Positions 10,144 to 19,895 of a DNA stretch of 64,000 nucleotides are shown here, piece by piece. Both the position numbers and the translations under genes were made by a program. The notes under the pieces are model-generated. The model was not told where the DNA came from. It saw nothing but the letters and a program-made list of their open reading frames with translations, and made no database searches. The stretch comes from Amyelois transitella (Eukaryota; Arthropoda; Insecta; Lepidoptera; Pyralidae): contig NC_083529.1 in NCBI RefSeq assembly GCF_032362555.1, positions 1 to 64,000 on the forward strand, read 5' to 3'. How positions within the stretch are numbered: the stretch's first letter is position 1; each line of letters opens with the position of its first letter.

Positions 10144-10489
10144 GCTTAAATAAGAAACTCAACGTGAATTTTGCTTTGTCGTATTGTATTAGCTATTGTA
10201 CACTACTACACTGACTATAATTATATATTTATTATCTATTGCAGAAGTACTAGTTATTTAATTGCTATAACTCGAAAAATTTTATCATATTGAAAATCAT
10301 TTTACTTAGTATATATTTTACGTATCCACGCATTGCAGCCCCCCTATACAGGGCTGCAACCAGTAGTGACATTGGTTGATATTCATCAACTCTTAACTTA
10401 ACTTTTACTTTACTTTACTTATTTTTACTTCTACAATATATATATATATACAACTTTTACAAATTTACTTTTATAAATAAGATATTAAA

Positions 10490-11893
10490 ATGATTAGAAC
10501 ACCCAGGTCCGTGACCTTCAAAAAGACAATAACTTATTGCGACAATAATTCGTCGCCTACCCAATTTCCCGACGAGTCTCCCTCCCATTCAGACATAGAT
10601 TCCCCTAATAAAGTACCACCAGAGGATGAGCGGGTCACCCCCAATACAAAAAAGCGCAACAGATACTTACAGTACCTCCCTAACACGCCTTACCTTAAGG
10701 AGGACCAAAGAAGAAAGATCCTGACGGATGACGAAAGGGATGAATTCTGCCGTCGCATCCAGAGCCTCCTTACCGCTATAGACGAAGAGGTCGAGTCGGC
10801 GCTTAGACTCAAGAGAGAAACAAAGGAGTCAATAAAAAACAAAGTGAAAGAAGTGGATGAACTGGTGTGTGGATTGGCGGTCTACCAAGAGCTGATAAAC
10901 CAAACGCCAGGTCAGCATCCCTGTGTGCGGACGCAGACTTCTCCTATCCCTCAGGAGGAGACAAAAACAGGGGACCTCGAAAAGTTCCTGCAGCCGTTTA
11001 TGAACAGACTAGAGGAAAACTCCCGGAACATACGCGAAATAAAAAATTTAATAGACCGGCAAAACGAAACCAGGCAGAGTGCATTCACCCAGGCTCCGAC
11101 GTACTCACAGGTTGTAGCAGCTGCTTCTCAGGACAAGCCCCTCACCCTGCATTCCGTTATTGTTGACGACAAGACAGGAATGGAAACGGGTGAGGAGGTG
11201 ATGGAGCGGATCAGAGAAGTAGCTGGGGAGGGCGGCGACTGGGTGAAAATTGAGAGGGTCCGCAGAACGCGGGACAGAAAAGTTATAATAAGCTGCCGGA
11301 CAAAAGAGGGTAGACAGAAGCTGAAGGACAGAATAGGAAAAGTAAAACACCTACGAGTAAAAGAAGTCGAAAATAAGAACCCACTTCTTATTTTTAAAAA
11401 TGTGTTAAAAAACACCAATGAACAGATTATCTCAAAATTCACCGAGCAAAATACAAAATTATTAAAGGATATCAAGGAGGAGGAAAAATGTATGGAAATT
11501 AAATTTCGTAAAAAGGCGAGAAATCCGTTGCTGGAACACATCGTGATAAGTGTCCCCCCCAAGCTGTGGCGCGCAGTGGTCGAGGCCGGCTCAGTGCGCA
11601 TCGACATGCAGCGGATCCAGGCGGAGGATTATTCTCCGCTGGTCCAGTGTTCGATGTGCCTGGGCTACGGCCACGGCAGGCGCCACTGCAAAGAGAAGGT
11701 TGAGAGGTGCTGCCACTGTGGTGGCGAGCACCAGAGGGCGGTGTGCCAGGCCTGGATGGCGGGAGCCGTCCCATCATGCCTGAACTGCCGCGCGGACGGG
11801 AATGCGGTGAGCAATCACAATGCGTTTAGTTCCGAGTGTCAGGTCAGGCAGAGGTGGGAGGCTCTCGCCAGATCCAGAATAGCATATGCGTAG
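10490..11893 (+). CDS. SART-type ORF1 (gag-like) protein, element 2, 467 aa
   Basis: Same layout as the element 1 protein: MIRTPRSVTF start, TQT motif, central conserved domain, and three terminal zinc knuckles ending in ARSRIAYA. The frame is complete from ATG to TAG. The N-terminal third differs from element 1 at many residues, while the zinc-knuckle block is nearly unchanged at DNA level. The GC-rich last 350 bp contrast with the AT-rich rest. No ORF2 follows; the next 980 nt contain only short chance frames. Confidence 0.9.
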   Translation: MIRTPRSVTFKKTITYCDNNSSPTQFPDESPSHSDIDSPNKVPPEDERVTPNTKKRNRYLQYLPNTPYLKEDQRRKILTDDERDEFCRRIQSLLTAIDEEVESALRLKRETKESIKNKVKEVDELVCGLAVYQELINQTPGQHPCVRTQTSPIPQEETKTGDLEKFLQPFMNRLEENSRNIREIKNLIDRQNETRQSAFTQAPTYSQVVAAASQDKPLTLHSVIVDDKTGMETGEEVMERIREVAGEGGDWVKIERVRRTRDRKVIISCRTKEGRQKLKDRIGKVKHLRVKEVENKNPLLIFKNVLKNTNEQIISKFTEQNTKLLKDIKEEEKCMEIKFRKKARNPLLEHIVISVPPKLWRAVVEAGSVRIDMQRIQAEDYSPLVQCSMCLGYGHGRRHCKEKVERCCHCGGEHQRAVCQAWMAGAVPSCLNCRADGNAVSNHNAFSSECQVRQRWEALARSRIAYA

Positions 11894-12050
11894 GCATCAA
11901 TTTTGCGGATCTTACCGGCGTGTCGTGGCTATCCCACATTGTTATGTTGATGAATTATGTGTCATTAATCAGAGCAATACTTCAGGCATGCTACGGCACG
12001 TTGGGGACACATTGTTATGTTTGCGCAACAAACACATGGGTGGCTCCGCA

Positions 12051-12075
12051 CCAACGGATAATAATTATCCGTTGG
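12051..12075 (+). other. Conserved 3' UTR stem-loop, element 2
   Basis: A perfect 11-bp stem (CCAACGGATAA / TTATCCGTTGG) with a 3-nt loop, about 160 nt after the ORF1 stop. It is preceded by GGTGGCTCCGCA. Confidence 0.75.
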
Positions 12076-12844
12076 AGCGAAGACATACATGGTTTGTTTA
12101 CATGCTTTTGCTCTGGGTTTATCACACTACAAGAGGACAAAACCCTTTAACAAACTGACAAAAAGAAAATATATGTAAACATGTAAGGGATATGTTAGCG
12201 TTAGGAAGACAATTGACCTGGCTGTGTATATAATAGTTAAGAATAGGTAATAAAATATTATTTAAGTATACAAACATTTTAACATGCAATTTGACGGAAG
12301 CTTTAATAGTAGAAACATAGATTATTTTAACAATGACTCATATGCAATACAATATATAAATTAATTGAACAGAATGACAAAGCAAAATTTTAATTTTAAA
12401 ATTTAAGTACCTTCAGTAAGTTATGACTATGTAGCAAATCATGTATATCATGGATATAATAAGTTTATATTAATTCGAAATTGACCAGTATCGGCAACTA
12501 CAGCTGTAGTATAATTATGTAATAATAATAATGTTATACGATAGAAAATGTAAAAAACTAGGAAATAAACAGTAGATGTATGAATATTGACAAGGAACTT
12601 ACACAGCAATACTGCTCTGTGCAATGTAAAAAGATTATGACAAAACTAAAAAGCAATAAGAATAAATTAGACCAAATAGTTAGAATAAAACTAGCAGGGA
12701 ATTGACATGTTATATAAAAAATTAATAAGTGTAAAGGAGTTGACTCTAAGAATAGTAATAAGTTAAGTTAAGTTTTCACACATAATGTTGATAATAATGT
12801 TAAATAATGTCTCTGTTTATGATAGAGGATACTGGCAATAAACT

Positions 12845-12873
12845 CCCCCTGGGTGTGGTGTAACACCTGGGGG
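12845..12873 (+). other. 3'-terminal hairpin, element 2
   Basis: The same CCCCC/GGGGG hairpin as in the other gag-only elements. It ends 7 nt before the poly(A). Confidence 0.72.
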
Positions 12874-12937
<64 letters not shown>

Positions 12938-12940
<3 letters not shown>

Positions 12941-13059
12941 AACCTAACCTAACCTAACCTAACCTAACCTAACCTAACCTAACCTAACCTAACCTAACCT
13001 AACCTAACCTAACCTAACCTAACCTAACCTAACCTAACCTAACCTAACCTAACCTAACC
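12938..13059 (+). repeat. Telomeric repeat (CCTAA)n, about 24 units
   Basis: The longest uninterrupted CCTAA array in the window, between the poly(A) of element 2 and the 5' end of element 3. Confidence 0.97.
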
Positions 13060-13550
13060 AGGTTAGAGTCTGCTTCGAGCCGTCGTGGAGTGCAGACGTG
13101 CTCCGACGCGCTCCGCAAAATATTAGTGGAAAAATAGTGCTAAAAAAATAAAATAAAAATAAAATTAGTGAAAATCAAAAAAAAATAAGTGCTGCAAAGT
13201 GTTCAGTGTAGTGTCATAAATACCTGGACTCCAATAATCTTGGAAATCTTGAAGGGATCACACAGCTTTTTCCGGATTTGCCACGTGCCTGGCCATACAA
13301 ACCAGGACAAGCCCTGCAAAAGGTGAGGAATCACGTGAATCCCCTCACTGCGACAAAGCCTACTTCGGGCTTCGTTTCCAAATCGGAAATTGATAATTTG
13401 AATGTTTCACTTATTAAGTGTTTTAAATCTTGACCCCCTTTTATTTTACATATTTAATTTTCTCGACTGGCATTTTTGCCTCTCTTTTAAGTAGTCACCG
13501 TTTACTTTTACAACTTATACAAACTTACTTTTTAACCCTTGACATTGACA

Positions 13551-14954
13551 ATGATTCGTACTCCCAAGTCCGTTACCTTTAAAAGGACGCTAACGTATCA
13601 GGAAAAAACCCCATCGCCCCCACAACAACAGCAGAGTAACTCTTCCCCCCTATGTTCCCAAAACTCAATACCCTCAGCAGACGACGTATACTCCCCAAAT
13701 GCCAGAAGGAAGGACAGGTATGTGCAATACCTCCCCAAAACCCCTCTCTTGAAGGAAAAACACCGCATGAAGCTCCTAACTGATGACGATAGGGATGAGC
13801 TCTGCGGTCGTATCCGACAACTCCTAAATGAGGTGAATGAAGAGGTTGACGCAGCCCTAAGAATAAAAAAGGAAACTAAAGACTCCATCAAGACCAAAAT
13901 AAGGGAGGTGGACGACCTGGCGTGCGACCTGGCCATTTACCAAGAGTTAAAAAACCTCACGCCAGGACAACACCCCAGCGTGCGCACACAGACCTCCCCT
14001 ATCCCACAACAGGTGACACAAATTGGCGAGTTAAAGACTTACCTAAAACCACTGGTGGACAAACTGGAGGAAAACTCAAGAAACATACGAGAGATAAAAG
14101 AAATAATGGACCGCCAGAACCAACGTGACGCAAGAACATCCACAATAGCCTCACATACCCCGACATACGCACAGGCCGTGGCTACTTCTCAGGAAAAGCC
14201 CGTCACCCTCCATTCCGTTATTGTCGACGACAAGACAGGAATGGAAACGGGTGACGTGGTCATGGAGCGGATAAGGGAAGTGGCAGGAGAAGGCGGGGAT
14301 TGGGTGAGGATAGAAAGGGTGAGAAAGACGCGGGATAGGAAACTAATAATAAGTTGCGAATCAAAAGAGGGTAGACAGAAATTGAAAAATAGAATTGAAA
14401 AAATTAATAATTTGAGGGTAAAAGAAGTTGAAAACAAAAATCCTCTACTCATCCTCAAAAACATGCTAAAAAACACGAATGAACAGATCATATCAAAACT
14501 TGCGGGGCAAAACTCCAAATTATTCAAGGACTTCAAAGACGAGGACAAAATTATCGAAATTAAATTTAGAAAAAAGGCGAGGAACCCGTTGTTGGAGCAC
14601 ACCGTAATTAGTGTCCCCCCAAAGCTGTGGCGCGCAGTGGTCGAGGCCGGCTCAGTGCGCATCGACATGCAGCGGATCCAGGCGGAGGATTATTCTCCGC
14701 TGGTCCAGTGTTCGATGTGCCTGGGCTACGGCCACGGCAGGCGCCACTGCAAGGAAAAGGTGGAGAGGTGCTGCCACTGCGGCGGCGAGCACCAGAGGGC
14801 GGTGTGTCAGGCCTGGATGGCGGGAGCCGTCCCATCATGCCTGAACTGCCGCGCGGACGGAGATGCGGTGAGTAATCACAACGCTTTCAGTTCCGTGTGT
14901 CAGGTCAGGCAGAGGTGGGAGGCTCTCGCCAGATCCAGGGTAGCATATGCGTGA
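13551..14954 (+). CDS. SART-type ORF1 (gag-like) protein, element 3, 467 aa
   Basis: I chose the ATG at 13551 because the resulting MIRTPKSVTF N-terminus matches elements 1 and 2. The frame is open a few codons upstream without another ATG. Features in order: Ser/Gln-rich N-terminus, charged helical region, TQT motif in VRTQTSPIPQ, coiled-coil-like segment, conserved central domain, and three zinc knuckles with the family spacing (CX2CX4HX4C, CX2CX3HX4C, CX2CX9HX6C). The frame is complete and ends TGA. Confidence 0.9.
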   Translation: MIRTPKSVTFKRTLTYQEKTPSPPQQQQSNSSPLCSQNSIPSADDVYSPNARRKDRYVQYLPKTPLLKEKHRMKLLTDDDRDELCGRIRQLLNEVNEEVDAALRIKKETKDSIKTKIREVDDLACDLAIYQELKNLTPGQHPSVRTQTSPIPQQVTQIGELKTYLKPLVDKLEENSRNIREIKEIMDRQNQRDARTSTIASHTPTYAQAVATSQEKPVTLHSVIVDDKTGMETGDVVMERIREVAGEGGDWVRIERVRKTRDRKLIISCESKEGRQKLKNRIEKINNLRVKEVENKNPLLILKNMLKNTNEQIISKLAGQNSKLFKDFKDEDKIIEIKFRKKARNPLLEHTVISVPPKLWRAVVEAGSVRIDMQRIQAEDYSPLVQCSMCLGYGHGRRHCKEKVERCCHCGGEHQRAVCQAWMAGAVPSCLNCRADGDAVSNHNAFSSVCQVRQRWEALARSRVAYA

Positions 14955-15112
14955 GCGTTAAGTCGCGGACTTACCGGCGTGTCGTGGCTATCCAATATTG
15001 GTAGTAATAATATTGCATTATTAACATAGCAATAGTACAGGGCATGTTACGGCACGTTGGTGAAACCTGAGGCGGAAATCGCTCGCAACAAGCACACATG
15101 GGTGGCTCCGTA

Positions 15113-15137
15113 CCAACGGATGATAATTATCCGTTGG
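15113..15137 (+). other. Conserved 3' UTR stem-loop, element 3
   Basis: CCAACGGAT.ATAATTATCCGTTGG forms a stem like that of element 2, with one substitution in the inner part. It lies about 160 nt after the ORF1 stop. Confidence 0.7.
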
Positions 15138-15875
15138 AGCGAAGACACATGTAGCTTGTTTATATGCTGCTATTCTTGAAATGTGACACTATTATGTTAG
15201 CTATATAAGTAATTAAGTTTGAACAATTGACAGAAAACATTTGACGTAAATACAAATAGGTAGGTTAGGGTAACGACGAGTATAACCGACTTGGCTGTGA
15301 TAGTATCTAAAATTAAGTTGACCTGCCAAAGTTGTAATAATAAAAATTTTATTTTAATGAGATGACAATACGATAGAAAGCAATGTATACAATTTTAATA
15401 TAAAGACAAATCATAAATTGATGCACCCAACATAAGAAATTATATTTAGCAAATCATGCTTTTTGGTAAATTATATTTTCCAGTATCAGTAAATTATAAG
15501 TAGACAAATTGCAATATGTTATGATAATTGTTATGATAATGTATGAAACAAGTGAAAGAAACAGAAGGTTTTAAAAGCAAGGAACTTATACTGCTCTGCG
15601 CGATCAAATAATAATTATTACAATCGCTTAGTTAAAATAGGACAAAATGTTATCAGCAATAAAAATTAAATAAGTTAAAAAATGTTTTGACGTAAGCTAG
15701 TTAAACACTGTAGAAAAACTAATATGTATTATAAAAATATATTTATAATTATAAGAGTAAAGAAGCAGACTATAAGAGTAGTATTAAGTTTAGTTTAAGT
15801 TTTTCACACACAATGTAAACAAATGTGTTTAAAAATGGCTCTGTCTACGATAGAGGATATTGGAAATAAACTCCC

Positions 15876-15899
15876 CCTGGGTGTGGTGTAACACCCAGG
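15876..15899 (+). other. 3'-terminal hairpin, element 3 (short form)
   Basis: CCTGGGTGT and ACACCCAGG pair perfectly over 9 bp. The GGGGAAAAC tail of the other copies is missing, and poly(A) begins at once. Confidence 0.7.
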
Positions 15900-15939
<40 letters not shown>

Positions 15940-15942
<3 letters not shown>

Positions 15943-15946
15943 AACC
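15940..15946 (+). repeat. Minimal telomeric spacer CCTAACC
   Basis: Only seven bases of telomeric sequence separate the poly(A) of element 3 from the 5' end of the complete SART-like element. Confidence 0.9.
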
Positions 15947-18443
15947 AGGTTCGCTGTGACCGGCACCGAAAACAGCACGAAAATCGGGTCTCCGCACTTT
16001 AAAATTCATAACTTTGGCAAATTTTGTGCTACAAAGAAGTGTGATACGTCAAAGTGATCAGTTTGGAAGCGCGCACCCGTACATATATCGGGTTAAAGTG
16101 AAAGTGCAGTTTTTCATCAAACACGTGGTAAAAACGTGCTTTTCTATAAGTGAAAATCACAAAAGTGAAAACGCCGGCGCAACAAGATCGACGACCCCTA
16201 TTTTTTTTTTTATGTGATCATCACCTGGGCCACAGCGAGGCGCAACTTTTGACACCCTCTGGAGATCTCTACCCCCACCCCCTGGGGCAGGAGAATTTTT
16301 TGAAAGAAAAGTGAGGTTAGGTGTGCTCATCGAAGGAGGGCCGCGCGCGCAGATTTGAAGGCGCCCCATCGAGGACCCCATTGCACCCTACCAGGAACCG
16401 TCTTCAGAATATTTTTCCTGTCAACCAACAAATATAACACTACATGAGAAGACATTAACTTTGACCCCCTTCACCGCCTTTATTAATTAAGACGCGCGGA
16501 ATTTGAAGACGCCATCAGCACCGGGACGCAGCGCCAGACCTGGGGGAGAAAGAAAAAAATTTTTTAGAATAAGAATTTTACAAAATATTTTCAAAAAACC
16601 AAAATTTCAGATTATGTAAGTTTTTATACCTTTAATTTTTTAAATTGGTTATTTTAGCATATCTATAAGCTGTCCCCCTGTGTCCGGAGCCCGAATCTGA
16701 AAAAATTTTTGAAATCGGACAGTAAACGGCCGAGATACTGCGTTTTCAGGTTGGGTCCTGAAGACTCCTGAAAGGACCATTGGGAAAATACTGCAGTCGC
16801 GCGTGTACATCCGTCGAGGGACAATCTGCGCCTGGAAATTTTTCCCGGTTTGCTGGGACGTAGGACGGCTGAGATCCCCCGTACCCTGGCACCTCCGGAA
16901 ACCAGTCTGGTCCCCGGAGACTGTTTTCGTGTGGACGGTTCTCGGCTTGTGGGCGTCGCAGAGAGCTGGGATTTTCGGCGCCGTGAATCCCCCGACCAGA
17001 CGGTGCCCTTCCGGTAGCTTTCAGGAGTTTTCAGGACTTTCAGGAAATTTTCCTGAAAACCTGCGGAACGTGTTCCTGGGCCCGAGCTCTTCGAATTGAG
17101 CCCGGGAACGGCTGGGATCGGTTGGACGGTTCCGCTGCAATCTCATTTTTAAAATTGCGCGGCGGCCATCTTTGGAAACTTTACAATCCGACTGTGGCCG
17201 AACCCTTCCACCGAATCGGGCCGAGCTTGGGGTCGTTTTGAACAGCTCGTCGGGCACTATTGCGGAGTGGTGTTTTCGGGGGCAAAGTCTGTGGAAAGAT
17301 TCCTGAAAATTTCCGGGACTGGGATCGCCCTGAAAATATTTTCTTCGGGTAGAGCGGCCCCGGTTTCCCCGGAGGGGAGAAAGCCCCGTCTTCCTACGAC
17401 AACGGGGAGCCGAGCAATACAAATTCAAAAAACGACGGTGGCCATCTTGGACGCCATTTTGGAAATTTTAAATTAGGCACAGTTCGGCCCCTAATTGTCC
17501 GACGGAGACGTGGTTTCTTTTGTTAGAAAGGGCTCTTCAAGACCTTCAACCACACCCCCTCTTCAAGACAAAATTCCTGAAAAAATTTTCTTAAGTTTTC
17601 AGGAAAATTTTCGGGTTCCATATACTTTTCCCGGACGTAGACGCATCGATTCCATAGTGTGGGAAAACCCGAGCTACTAGGACGTCAAGAAGCTGTGTAA
17701 ATAATAAAAAAAAAAAAAAAAAAAAAATCAGAGGCGGCCTCTTGTCCGCCAAATTGTAAATACTTCACATAGCTATAAAATCGGCCCCGTTCGTCCTAGA
17801 AGATTGGGATTTTGACTGTAGTGACTGGCTCTCTGAGCACTATCGACTGGCTCTACATAGAGTCACAAAAAAAAAAAAAAAAAAAAAAAATAGAGTCGCT
17901 CTACAAAAATTGATTTCTATTATTTTTACATTTTTATTTTTTTATTTTAATTACTACTTATTGTGTTTGTATAACTTAAATTAAGCTTTTGAGATAAGAA
18001 ACTATTGTTTCCTAATAATATTGAGCGGCACTTATATAAAAAGTGACTTAGAAAATTTAGATTTAAGTATTGACATTGAGAATATTTACAACTTATACAA
18101 AATTTTATTGTTATAATTTAGATTAAGGATAAATATAAAAAAGGAAGAGAAAATAAAACATTAATAAAAAGAACAAAATATAACTGAAGGAAAAGAAAAA
18201 CCTTCTCAAAAAAGGAAAAAGAATATAAAAGTTAAAAGGAAAATAATAAAACATAAAACCGACAAGTACCTTATAACATTAACAAAGGACTGAGTAGTAA
18301 TTAAGTGACTGATATTTTATTATAATAATCTAGTTAAAATTATTAAAAATCATTCTTTGTTTATTATTTATTATTACAACTTTTGTGTTTACAACTTTTA
18401 CAAATTTATTTTAACATTTTAAAATTGACATACCCACTGTACA

Positions 18444-19895
18444 ATGTATTGCCCATACTCCCCCCCGAATGCGCCGAAGGTTCCAGTGAGGAAAAGTGTT
18501 GAAAACCTCGAGGCTGTTATCACAAGCGGTAGTCCACCAAATAGACCAAGCACTGCAAAACAACCAGCTGCGAAACCAAAAACTAAACCGGGGTTATCAC
18601 AAACCAAAACGGTAATAACACCGACACCGAAACCGGTACAGCAAGCCGTGCCCAAAACAAAATTAGGAAGAGCAAATGCTATAAAGGACATGGCAATAGG
18701 CTTGCTGAATGAAACCAGAAACACAAGATCAGACATAAAGGCAAATGTCAAAACAGCGCTGGAGGACTTATTCCAGATTATACTGGAATATGAGGAGGTC
18801 CTAGCAGAGGGAAGGGGAGAAGATAAAGGTGGGGAAAATAGAGTTGAAAAAGCGGCCTTCAGTGGTAATGACGACATATTGTTGCAGATAGCGGAAAATA
18901 AAGAAATTTTAAAGGATAATACAATAAAGTTGGAAAAAATTATGAAATTAGTAAATGAACAGAATAAAAACGAAAAAGTATTAGGAAATATAAAGGAACA
19001 AATAGAGAAGCAGGAAGTAAATTTAAATATAATTAAAGAAAATAGCAATAAAATTATGGAAAATAACGTCAAACCGACATATGCCACTGTAGCCGCAGCA
19101 GGAGGGAACCAAAAAGTGCCCGGAGTTCCGGTGCATCCCACGCTGCACTCGATAGTGGTTGCATCGACTGTGGAGGAGGAGACGGGGGATGAAGTCTTGG
19201 CAAAAGTAAGGAAGGCAGTAAACGCAAAGGAAGGTTGGATAACCATAGAAAAGGTCAGGAAGGCACGAGACCGGAAGGTTGTGCTGGGCTGCGAAACAGA
19301 GCAGGATAGGGCTAGGCTGAAAGAGAGGTTGCAGGCGGCCGGAACTCACCTCGTCGTCGAGGAGGTGAGAAACAAGGACCCGCTTCTGGTTCTGAGGGGC
19401 GTTCTCAGTGTAAACTCTGACGAGGACATATTGGGGGCGTTCCGGAACCAGAACCGGGGGGTCTTTCACGGCCTCGGCGAGGGGGAGGACCGGCTCACTA
19501 TACGCTATCGCAGGAAGGTGAGGAATCCTCACTGCAGCAACGTGGTGCTCAGCGCGGCGCCCGTGGTATGGCGGCGGGTCGTGGATGCGGGCCGCATACG
19601 CATTGACCTCCAGACGGTGCGGGCCGAAGATCAGTCTCCACTGGTTCAGTGCACGCGCTGTCTGGGGTATGGACATGGTCGGCGACTCTGTAAGGAGCCG
19701 GCCGACCTGTGCTGTCACTGCGGGGGTCCGCATCTGGGAGCCGACTGCCCCGCCAGGGTCGCAGGGGACATGCCAACATGCAGGAACTGTATGTTGGCCA
19801 AGGTCACTGGCGGGCGGCACGTTGCTTTCAGTGAGGTTTGCCCGGTTAGGAAAAGGTGGGACGAACTAGCGAGAGCCACTGTGGCGTATTGCTAA
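18444..19895 (+). CDS. SART-like ORF1 (gag-like) protein, 483 aa
   Basis: RNA-binding gag-like protein. The N-terminus is rich in Pro/Lys. A Lys/Glu/Asn-rich coiled coil (about 140-205) is followed by a conserved domain that aligns with the gag-only proteins (motifs LHSIVV, TGDEVL, VRKARDRKVV, NKDPLL). Three zinc knuckles follow: C403/C406/H411/C416, C423/C426/H430/C435 and C446/C449/H459/C466. It lacks the TQT motif of the gag-only proteins. The end (KRWDELARATVAYC) matches RWEALARSRIAYA of those proteins, proving common descent of the C-terminal half. The ORF2 frame overlaps its last 26 nt. Confidence 0.92.
   Translation: MYCPYSPPNAPKVPVRKSVENLEAVITSGSPPNRPSTAKQPAAKPKTKPGLSQTKTVITPTPKPVQQAVPKTKLGRANAIKDMAIGLLNETRNTRSDIKANVKTALEDLFQIILEYEEVLAEGRGEDKGGENRVEKAAFSGNDDILLQIAENKEILKDNTIKLEKIMKLVNEQNKNEKVLGNIKEQIEKQEVNLNIIKENSNKIMENNVKPTYATVAAAGGNQKVPGVPVHPTLHSIVVASTVEEETGDEVLAKVRKAVNAKEGWITIEKVRKARDRKVVLGCETEQDRARLKERLQAAGTHLVVEEVRNKDPLLVLRGVLSVNSDEDILGAFRNQNRGVFHGLGEGEDRLTIRYRRKVRNPHCSNVVLSAAPVVWRRVVDAGRIRIDLQTVRAEDQSPLVQCTRCLGYGHGRRLCKEPADLCCHCGGPHLGADCPARVAGDMPTCRNCMLAKVTGGRHVAFSEVCPVRKRWDELARATVAYC

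Larger units (their letters stand above)
8308..12937 (+). mobile_element. Gag-only telomeric SART-derived retrotransposon, element 2 (full length, long 5' UTR)
   Basis: A complete copy of about 4.6 kb: the 5' end begins directly after CCTAACC, then a 2.18-kb 5' UTR, ORF1 (10490-11893), about 1 kb of 3' UTR, the terminal hairpin and a 57-nt poly(A) (12881-12937). There is no ORF2. Its 5' end (GAGTTGCGCTCTG) differs from that of elements 3, 5 and 6, so it and element 1 form a long-5'-UTR subfamily. The 5' UTR has two repeat units and a 17-nt inverted repeat (9236-9252 with 9664-9680). The GCAAATCATG motif lies near 12433. Confidence 0.9.
13060..15939 (+). mobile_element. Gag-only telomeric SART-derived retrotransposon, element 3 (full length, short 5' UTR)
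   Basis: A copy of about 2.9 kb: a 5' end with AGTCTGCTTCGAGC, nearly identical to elements 5 and 6, about 490 nt of 5' UTR, ORF1 and about 0.95 kb of 3' UTR. The 3' hairpin arm is shortened and runs straight into a 40-nt poly(A) (15900-15939). An AGGTTAG before AGTCTGC at the 5' end may be captured target or template-jump sequence. There is no ORF2. The GCAAATCATGC motif lies at about 15449. Confidence 0.9.

Noticed and set aside
15900..15946. Element 3 and the following SART-like element as a single retrotransposon with a very long leader
   Set aside because: Element 3 has its own terminal hairpin and 40-nt poly(A), followed by CCTAACC, which is the standard junction between two insertions.
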